Part shown: positions 10,401 through 14,025 of the stretch, piece after piece | How positions within the stretch are numbered: position 1 is the stretch's first letter | Layout of the letters: the number at the start of each line of letters is the position of its first letter | Assembly: GCA_002344005.1 (NCBI GenBank) | Contig: DDTD01000014.1 | Coordinates: 1 to 14,025, forward strand | Direction of reading: 5' to 3' | Length of the DNA stretch: 14,025 nucleotides | Source of the DNA: Ignavibacteria bacterium UBA2373 | GTDB lineage: Bacteria > Bacteroidota > Ignavibacteria > Kapaibacteriales > UBA961 | Position numbers and translations under genes: made by a program | The notes under the pieces: model-generated | What the model saw: the letters and a program-made list of their open reading frames with translations, nothing else | What the model was told of the DNA's origin: nothing | Databases searched by the model: none

Positions 10401-13400
10401 GCCACTGACAACAGAGTAAATGCCACTTGCTACTCGGCTGGCTGAGAACCTACTCATCTGTAAATCTACAGCGTATTTTCCACGTTTATTGCCGCCGGCT
10501 GCTGTGCCGTCGGGAATATCGGCAACTAATGCACCCTCACCTTTGGGAGTAATGGCAAGGTCTATATCCGCTTCTGTGCCCGTCGCTGCTAATTGATGAA
10601 CAGGAATAGTGGCATTTGGGGATGATGTAGTCCGGCTTTCCGTAAAATATGTTAATCCGCCGCCGCCACTTGCTGTTGTCCATGATAAAACACCGCTCCC
10701 ATTCGTGGTTAATACTTGACCATTACTGCCCGCGCTTGTCGGTAAGGTATAGACTATATCAGCATTTTGTGCTCCTGCTTTGAAGGCAGTATAATTACTT
10801 CCCGAGCCACTTGCTTCATACATACGCAATTCATGGGCTGTACTATCATTATTGACAAGCCACATGTCCACATTACCAAAAACTGCGGTATTCGCTGCGC
10901 TGACAGTCATATTTCGTGTGCCATCATTATTGCCCAAATATCCGATGCTGCCACTGCCCGAAAGAGTCAATCCACGACCGCCGAGAATACTGCTATATTC
11001 TCCGCTGGCGGTGTTCTGCTCCCCACCGGCTATGAAGGAATAATCGCCGCTGGAAATGTTAACTATCCCTACACCAATAAAGGAATAATCGCCACTAGAA
11101 ATGTTGCCTGTTCCCAAACCAACAAAGGAATAATCGCCACTGGATAGATTAGTTTGTCCTCCACCGACGACAGAATACTCACCACTTGCGGTGTTGAAGA
11201 ATCCACCACCGACGATGGATGCATTAGCGATTGCTGTGTTACTACTACCGCCACCGACGATGGAAGAAATACCAAATGCTGTGTTAGCAACGCCGCCGCC
11301 TATCGTCGAATATGTCCCTAATGCTTTGTTTTCTCGACCACCACTAATCGTGGAATACCATCCATTAGCTGTATTTGAAATACCACCACTAATTGTGGAA
11401 TTATTACCACTTGCTACTTGTGTTGTTGAATCTCTAATCAACTGCAAGTCCACTGCATATTCTCCTCGTTTGTCCCCTCCATCCCCATAATCATCGGGAA
11501 CATCAACAACTAATGCCCCAGTACCTTTGGGAGTTATGGCAAGGTCTATATTCGCTTCTGTTCCCGTCGCTGCTATTTGATGAACAGGGCGTGTAGCATT
11601 GGGGGTGGAAATGAGACGACTTTCAGTAAAATACAAAAATCTAGCATCGTATGGAAGAGCCCATGAAAGTACACCATTGCCATTTGTTGTTAAAACTTGA
11701 CCAATTGTGCCGACACTTGTCGGTAAGGTATAGACTATATCAGCACTTTGAACTCCTGCTTTGAAGGCAGTATAATTACTTCCTGAGCCACTCGCTTCAT
11801 ACATACGCAATTCATGGGCTGTATTATCATTATTGAAAAGCCACAAGTCCACATTACCAAAAAATGCAGTATTATCTCTATGGATGGTCAGATCACGGCC
11901 TCCTGTAGGATTGTTACCTAAAAACCCTACACTACCGCTGCCAAACAGCGTTAATCCGCTTCCACCAAGAATCGTACTAAAATCACCGTATATCGAATTT
12001 TTTGTACCACCGCTAATAGTAGAAAAATCTCCAAATATACTATTTTCAGCACCACCACTAATAGTAGAAAAATCTCCATCTGAATTGTTACTGAATCCAC
12101 CGCTGACTGTGGAAAAATTCTCGCTTGCCGTATTTTGATAACCTCCGCTAACAGTAGAACCATCGCCATTCGATGTATTAAAAGAACCGCCACTCACTGT
12201 GGAACTATTACCTATTGAGTGATTCCAAACCCCACCACCAATAGTGGAATAACTACTATCAGCTATGTTTTCAATACCACCACCAATTGTGGAAGCATCG
12301 CCGCTTGCTGTGTTGTTGCTCCCTCCGCTGACTGAGGAATAATTTCCGCTTGCTACTTGGCTGGCTAAGTCCCTCAAAGTTTGCAAATCCACAGCGTTTT
12401 GCCCGCGTTTATTGCCACCCAATGCAGTGCCGTCGGGAATATCGGCAAGTAATGCACCTGTACCTTTGGGCACTATTGCCACATCCATGTTAGGTACGGC
12501 AAGCTTGGGAGTAAAACTTGCTACCGTGATTGCTGCATTGGGTGCCGCATTATGAAAACCCTCTGTAAAATGGGCTAAATTCGCTACGGGACTGCTCCAT
12601 GTCATCAATCCTGTGGTGGTACTCGTCAGTACCTGCCCATTGCTTGAAGGTGCTGAATTTGGTAAAGTATAGGTCACACTCGTTAATTGTGTCCCAGTCT
12701 TGAATGTTGTTGAGGCAGAACCCGATGCAGCGGATAACTTTAATTCCGGTGCGCCACCTGCATTCGTCAAATGGAATGTTCGGGCTACGGTTAATCGCGA
12801 TCCCGGGTTGGTTTCGCCTATACCCACATTACCATTGCCTGTGGACTGAACACGTAACCTTTCTGTATTATTGGTTTTAACTATAAGCGGTATATCATTC
12901 GATGTGCCAAGCCAATGACTTGTGGTGGCATTGGTATTGCCCGCCAAAAGCCATTCCGTACCTTGATTAAGCACTTCTTCCTCTTTTGCAGAAGACGTTT
13001 TCCCTATGGTCAATACGCCCTTATCGGCACGCACTTCAAAGCCGTCCGTAGCGCGTAATTCAATAGTGCCTTGCTGACCATTTAATGATAATACGGCTCC
13101 GGTGGCATCGCCGCTTAATGCTTGCGCACTGCCCGCCATAAGAGCAAAAGGAACACTTGTCAATTTGGTTCGCGGCATCTCGGGGCTGCTATTGATGGAC
13201 ATACCCAACCATACTTCAGCAGGAAGTTGAGAAGGTAATTCCATAAATTGACCCAATATCACATTAAATAAACCACCACGCAATTCAACTGTTTGGACTT
13301 CTGACCAAAGAGCCACACCGCCCTCAGAACGTGAATACATCGAAAATTTTACGGCATACATACCATCATTGGCAACCTTATCGCCTTCACGCAGCACACC

Positions 13401-13517
13401 CTGATAGGACATTTGGCGAGGTATTGCCGTTTGAGAAAATGCCGGAACGGCTAACTGTAATGTTAATGCAGATGCTACACAACACTTCAGCACAAGAGTA
13501 CGAAGTTGCTTCATCAT
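4413..13517 (-). CDS. Giant secreted beta-roll fibre protein with eight YadA-head-like repeat stacks
   Basis: A 3034-residue ORF, probably a surface fibre or adhesin; the function is inferred from architecture only. Residues 1-29 form a Sec signal peptide ending PAFSQ. Residues 30-135 are an N-terminal domain (MSYQGVLR, ALWSEVQTVELRGG, PRTKLTSVPFALMAG) that I associate with secreted proteins of the Bacteroidota/Chlorobiota. A segment with ERLRVQSTGNGNVGIGETNP resembles phage tail-fibre and other repetitive secreted proteins. From about residue 313 there are eight super-modules, each a front linker, a variable stack of 15-residue rungs (S-[TVSF]-[IV]-x-G-G-x-x-N-x-A-S-G-x-x) and a back linker. 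The rung resembles YadA-head left-handed beta-roll repeats, whose classical period is nearer 14, so a trimeric fold is likely but unproven. Residues 2969-3034 form a small C-terminal domain. I found no YadA membrane anchor, type IX secretion tail, LPXTG motif or transmembrane helix. The only cysteine I find after the signal peptide is near the C-terminal domain (VDCANLN). Two ATGs lie in tandem (13517 and 13514). Confidence 0.9.
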   Translation of the reverse strand: MMKQLRTLVLKCCVASALTLQLAVPAFSQTAIPRQMSYQGVLREGDKVANDGMYAVKFSMYSRSEGGVALWSEVQTVELRGGLFNVILGQFMELPSQLPAEVWLGMSINSSPEMPRTKLTSVPFALMAGSAQALSGDATGAVLSLNGQQGTIELRATDGFEVRADKGVLTIGKTSSAKEEEVLNQGTEWLLAGNTNATTSHWLGTSNDIPLIVKTNNTERLRVQSTGNGNVGIGETNPGSRLTVARTFHLTNAGGAPELKLSAASGSASTTFKTGTQLTSVTYTLPNSAPSSNGQVLTSTTTGLMTWSSPVANLAHFTEGFHNAAPNAAITVASFTPKLAVPNMDVAIVPKGTGALLADIPDGTALGGNKRGQNAVDLQTLRDLASQVASGNYSSVSGGSNNTASGDASTIGGGIENIADSSYSTIGGGVWNHSIGNSSTVSGGSFNTSNGDGSTVSGGYQNTASENFSTVSGGFSNNSDGDFSTISGGAENSIFGDFSTISGGTKNSIYGDFSTILGGSGLTLFGSGSVGFLGNNPTGGRDLTIHRDNTAFFGNVDLWLFNNDNTAHELRMYEASGSGSNYTAFKAGVQSADIVYTLPTSVGTIGQVLTTNGNGVLSWALPYDARFLYFTESRLISTPNATRPVHQIAATGTEANIDLAITPKGTGALVVDVPDDYGDGGDKRGEYAVDLQLIRDSTTQVASGNNSTISGGISNTANGWYSTISGGRENKALGTYSTIGGGVANTAFGISSIVGGGSSNTAIANASIVGGGFFNTASGEYSVVGGGQTNLSSGDYSFVGLGTGNISSGDYSFIGVGIVNISSGDYSFIAGGEQNTASGEYSSILGGRGLTLSGSGSIGYLGNNDGTRNMTVSAANTAVFGNVDMWLVNNDSTAHELRMYEASGSGSNYTAFKAGAQNADIVYTLPTSAGSNGQVLTTNGSGVLSWTTASGGGGLTYFTESRTTSSPNATIPVHQLAATGTEADIDLAITPKGEGALVADIPDGTAAGGNKRGKYAVDLQMSRFSASRVASGIYSVVSGGADNTASGSSSVVGGGDFNTASGNYSFVGGGIGSTASGYLSFVGSGVGSTASGNYSFVGGGNDNTASGNNSFVGGGQQNIASGFLSIVGGGAVNTASDSLSVVSGGVLNAASGVYSFIGGGSENTVSHEYSTIVGGKNNSVAAPFSIVSGGVGNSITAGVSTIGGGLDNSVTASYGTIGGGEDNQANGERSTVAGGTNNIAGFIATVSGGGHNQALGSGSTIGGGIANIASGENTAIVGGYGLTLSGSGSVGYLGNNNDGSRDMTISADNTAVFGNVDLWLVNNDNTAHELRMYEASGSGSNYTAFKAGVQGADIVYTLPTNAGSNGQVLTTNGSGILSWTTASGGGGLTHFTESRTTSSPNATVPVHQLAATGTEADIDLALSPKGEGALTAQRADGTEAGGNKRGKYAVDLQLVRAENTQVASGMNSVIAGGERNTASGTHSSVGGGYINSALGSHSSIGGGFVNTATGWYSTISGGNVNATGGEKASIGGGIGNTADGENSVIGGGFSNTASGYTATIGGGYENTASGWGSTVGGGLYNSSGGFGSTVSGGENNIASANYSGIGNGRNNTASGNYTGIGGGRDNTANAEYAVISGGYDNTASGERSIVGGGFANTSAGQYSTIVGGFTNNANGWYSSIGGGSQNTTTGTKASIGGGIGNTADGENSVIGGGFSNTAGGYTATIGGGYENTAGGWGSTVGGGLGNSSGGFASTVSGGAENSISGNYTTILGGRGLTLSGNGSVGYLGNNNDGTRNMTISAANTAVFGNVDLWLVNNDNTAHELRMYEASGSGSNYTAFKAGVQGADIVYTLPTNAGSNGQVLTTNGSGVLSWGIVGFQYFTENRNAIAPNTSRPVHQLMVSGDESDIDLALSPKGDGALAASVANGIPSGGNKRGAGAVDWQTRRNAAEFVASGIGAVLGGGTDNTASGMNAVVAGGQGNVAAGTNSAILGGRGLTLSGSGSVGFLGKNTGGHNMNVSAINTAVFGNVDLWLINNDSVAREMRFYEKSSAGNHYTAFKAQDQAANVTYSLPSGDGTNGQVLTTNGSGALYWSSAGSGALTHFTESVNTAAPNATIPIVRLLATNGATNADIALSPKGMGALTADPADNTATGGNKRGAKAIDWQMQRTSAVQVASGDNSVIGGGSDNAAIGQYAVAAGGYNNNAAGYANAIGGGAGNFGNASFATIAGGSTNTASATYASVGGGDDNTASGIYSVVSGGFNNIAAGFSASINGGNANEVHGQYSAINGGELNIINADYSAILGGNGLTLQADRSIGYNANNEFGTRAMSVNAPNTAVFNNVDFWITNNDNTTRSLRFYEQYNTDGAFPNSTNYIGFKAPNAINADIIWTLPAADGTNGQVLTTNGAGQLIWASGSATLQNFAETVNNAAPNTAVPVVQFTPTNSATNVDIALTPKGNGSLAAHSATATAAGGNKRGANAVDWQTLRSLATEIASGTAAVIGGGGGNTASGTYSTIAGGLGNGASQGYSAIGGGTANAVNGAYSTIGGGVNNTINAGSSAIPGGSGLTLNGTGSFGFLSNHAGTNAMAIAENNVAVFANTNLWLANNDANPSELRFYEANTITNGNFPPAALNYTAFKAQPQTANITYTLPADDGNPGQILATDGTGMLSWADASAGALSHFVESYHNDGNNGSVTVSRLSASTATANVDIALSPRGVGSLLANLPDGTATGGNKRGQNAVDWQLSRNSNQQVASGNFAVISGGQYNTASGAHSVIGGGLGNTGSTQYTTISGGQNNTASSTWATVSGGFNNSATGSSSVVIGGFGNIAGGENTTILGGRGLNLNGDGNIGFLGNNSGGPRNMTVNTSNTAVFANVDMWLINNDNTAHELRMYEASGDGDNYTAFKAQAQTETITYTLPATAPPATDYVMTVQESSGNNATLGWGKRILQLQDTPVDCANLNGGGGNATVDISVTDAVVGGTVHVSPRQAMEGGIFIAYAFIPSNGTVRIMFINATAGDIDPESVNMDITVIQP
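4416..4613 (-). other. C-terminal phage-tail-like domain of the giant protein
   Basis: Residues 2969-3034 contain no rungs. They read as a compact beta domain with the pattern V-x-G-x-V-x-V-S-P-R ... GIFIAYAFIPSNGTVRIMF-x-N-x-T-A-G-D-I-D-P-E-x-V-x-M-x-I-T-V. From memory this matches a small terminal module frequent in phage tail fibres and structural proteins ('V-x-V-x-P-P ... V-s-a-x-x-T-V-x-I-R-x-x-N-x-T-g-x-x-x-D-P-a'). A receptor-binding tip or trimer-nucleating role is inference. Confidence 0.55.
5001..5263 (-). repeat. Rung stack of module 8 (6 rungs)
   Basis: Six rungs from AVISGG to TTILGG, the last stack before the C-terminal domain. The coding strand here favours AAC for Asn and C-ending codons, unlike the AAT-rich modules 2-4. 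Confidence 0.83.
5827..6048 (-). repeat. Rung stack of module 7 (5 rungs)
   Basis: Five rungs from AVIGGG to SAIPGG. The front cap reads IASG instead of VASG, and the closing rung has Pro in place of Leu (SAIPGG). Confidence 0.83.
6604..7003 (-). repeat. Rung stack of module 6 (9 rungs)
   Basis: Nine rungs from SVIGGG to SAILGG, more diverged from one another than those of modules 2-4 (for example AVAAGG, NAIGGG, ASINGG). Several end in ...NGG, a form not seen elsewhere in the protein. Confidence 0.83.
7540..7668 (-). repeat. Rung stack of module 5 (3 rungs, shortest)
   Basis: Only three rungs (AVLGGG, AVVAGG, SAILGG). The usual front cap (VASG) and back cap (ILGGRGLTLSG) are both intact, which shows that the caps and linkers are the fixed part of a module and the rungs between them are the variable part. 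Confidence 0.85.
8243..8445 (-). repeat. Recent duplication inside module 4, copy A
   Basis: About 200 bp that match 8738-8940 with only around ten mismatches by eye. The offset is exactly 495 bp, that is 11 rungs of 45 bp. It codes the rung run ASIGGG, SVIGGG, ATIGGG, STVGGG, STVSGG (rungs 16-20 of the stack). Confidence 0.9.
8738..8940 (-). repeat. Recent duplication inside module 4, copy B
   Basis: Partner of 8243-8445. It codes rungs 5-9 of the stack (ASIGGG to STVSGG) with a few substitutions, such as TASG for TAGG and LYNSS for LGNSS. Confidence 0.9.
9680..10436 (-). repeat. Rung stack of module 3 (17 rungs)
   Basis: Seventeen rungs from SVVSGG to TAIVGG. One rung (STVAGGTNNIAGFI) has 14 residues instead of 15, without breaking the reading frame. 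A stretch of about 35 bases beginning at 10221 recurs at 10311, exactly two rungs (90 bp) away. The final rung ends IVGG where the other stacks have ILGG or IPGG. Confidence 0.85.
10977..11415 (-). repeat. Rung stack of module 2 (10 rungs)
   Basis: Ten rungs from STISGG to SSILGG. Rungs 7 and 8 lose the paired glycine (SFVGLG and SFIGVG) and, with rung 9, share the segment NISSGDYSF. At DNA level these are 45-bp tandem near-copies around 11040-11150. Confidence 0.85.
11958..12355 (-). repeat. Rung stack of module 1 (9 rungs)
   Basis: Nine 15-residue rungs, running from SSVSGG to STILGG. The loop position that is usually ASG varies more here (SIG, SNG, SDG, SIFG, SIYG) than in modules 2-4. 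The last three rungs (ending DFSTISGG, DFSTISGG, DFSTILGG) are close copies of one another. Confidence 0.85.
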
Positions 13518-13518
13518 A

Positions 13519-13525
13519 CCACCTT
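13519..13525 (-). promoter_or_regulatory. Ribosome binding site of the giant gene
   Basis: On the minus strand AAGGTGG stands one base before the first ATG (13517) and four before the second (13514). The spacing fits the second ATG better, so the protein may begin MKQLRTL and be one residue shorter. Upstream, TTTACA, 18 bases and TACAGT could form a sigma-70-like promoter, but I would not rely on it. Confidence 0.6.
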
Positions 13526-13658
13526 AAAAAATATAGAAAGAAAATTGAGAGACATCAGAAACTGTATGCAACTTAATAAAACTGTGTAAATAATTGACAT
13601 CATGAACATTAAATAATAGCAATGCCCCATGAGCAATATTTTCTTACTTTATTCCATC

Positions 13659-14015
13659 ATCCGAATTCTTACAATCACTATCTGGATGCATTCGCCCACT
13701 ATCTGGGTTTAGACCTACATCATCTGGGTTTATTCGCCCATCATCTGGGTTTATTCGCCCATCATCTGGATGTATTCGCTTATCATCTGGATGTATTCGC
13801 TTATCATCTGGATGTATTCCTCCATCATCCGGGTTTAGACGCTCACTATCTGGATGCATTCGCTCATAATCTGGATGTGTTCCTCCATCATCCGGCTTTA
13901 TTCGCCCACTATCTGGATGCGTATTGTTAGTATCTGGATGTGTTCCTCCATCATCTGAATTCATTTGCTCATAATCTGGATGTGTCCGATGAGTATCTAT
14001 TATGCCAGATGGTCA
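13659..14015. repeat. 21-bp tandem repeat array (16 units plus a degenerate 17th)
   Basis: Units begin with ATCTGG or a close variant every 21 bases from 13659 to 13974 (13659, 13680, 13701, 13722, 13743 and so on), with no insertion or deletion across 16 units. A weak 17th starts at 13995. Units differ at several positions: adjacent pairs at 13722/13743 and 13764/13785 are identical, while the outermost are most diverged. The core CATCTGGATG is nearly its own reverse complement (8 of 10 positions). No interspersed unique spacers are present. The minus strand is open through the array (ATG 13964 to stop 13644, 106 codons) as heptapeptides of the form [TIML]-[HNK]-P-D-x-x-x, but no ribosome binding site or domain supports a gene. 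The plus strand is also open, as expected of a multiple-of-three repeat without stops. Apart from this array and the short leader of the giant gene, 13518-14025 holds nothing I can identify. Confidence 0.85.
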
Positions 14016-14025
14016 CCGTACAGAC

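Larger units (their letters stand above)
4670..12580 (-). repeat. Eight-fold super-repeat of linker + beta-roll stack + linker
   Basis: The coding sequence is a chain of eight modules starting, in reading order, near 12580, 11640, 10655, 9360, 7885, 7222, 6262 and 5485. Each opens with F-[TAV]-E-x ... [ST]-P-[KR]-G-x-G-[AS]-L and GG[ND]KRG-x-x-A-[VI]-D-x-Q. It runs through a rung stack and closes with NTAVF-x-N-[VT]-[DN]-[LMF]-W, the E-[LM]-R-[FM]-Y-E box, FKA and GQ-[VI]-L-x-T-[ND]-G. Subtracting 45 bp per rung from module length leaves about 530-555 bp every time, so length variation comes almost wholly from the number of rungs. A shorter partial back linker precedes module 1 near 12590-12745. 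Confidence 0.9.

Noticed and set aside
13622..13930. Plus-strand ORF over the 21-bp array
   Set aside because: It is the mirror of the repeat being a multiple of three. There is no convincing promoter or ribosome binding site, and the observed unit variation is less silent in this frame than on the minus strand.
13659..14015. CRISPR array
   Set aside because: The 21-bp units are directly adjacent with no unique spacers, units vary in sequence, and no cas gene is in the window.

Overview
The window looks like a chromosomal segment of a Gram-negative bacterium in the Bacteroidota/Chlorobiota (FCB) assemblage, perhaps a Kapabacteria- or Ignavibacteria-like lineage. This rests on three things. 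The giant secreted protein has an N-terminal domain (an 'MSYQGVLR' start, 'LWSEVQ', a 'PRTKLTSVPFAL' end) that I associate with those groups. Shine-Dalgarno signals are mostly weak. An Mpl peptidoglycan-recycling ligase is present, which implies a Gram-negative wall. The assignment is inference; no rRNA or other strong marker is in view.

Layout. Positions 1-54 are the 3' part of a tRNA-Lys(UUU), followed by an intrinsic terminator. Next come two + strand genes that overlap by 4 bp: an ABC exporter half-transporter (126-1895) and mpl (1892-3319). Only 15 bp separate mpl from a convergent minus-strand gene for a secreted protein of eight TPRs (3335-4249). An intrinsic terminator at 4341-4386 ends the transcript of the next minus-strand gene, a 9.1-kb ORF (4413-13517) for a 3034-residue secreted fibre-like protein that fills most of the window. 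From 13518 to the right edge there is only a short leader with a Shine-Dalgarno sequence and an array of sixteen 21-bp tandem units.

The giant protein is the centre of interest. It has a Sec signal peptide, a conserved N-terminal domain, a short phage-tail-fibre-like 'GNVGIG' segment, eight super-modules, and a small C-terminal domain that resembles phage tail tips. Each super-module has a constant front linker (ending GG[ND]KRG..A[VI]D.Q..R....[QREF][VI]ASG), a variable stack of 15-residue rungs of the YadA-head / left-handed beta-roll kind (9, 10, 17, 21, 3, 9, 5 and 6 rungs, 80 in all), and a constant back linker (ILGG.GLTL ... LP....G..GQ[VI]L.T[NDT]G.G.L.W). I see no YadA membrane anchor, type IX secretion tail, LPXTG motif or transmembrane segment, so how it stays on the surface is open.

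The DNA of this gene shows repeated, recent rearrangement: a near-identical duplication offset by exactly 11 rungs (495 bp), nearly uniform linkers in modules 1-4, local one- and two-rung duplications, and a reversal of strand composition between its two ends. The genes do not form one obvious pathway. The ABC transporter and Mpl may be co-expressed envelope functions; the TPR protein and the giant protein are secreted, minus-strand neighbours separated by a terminator.
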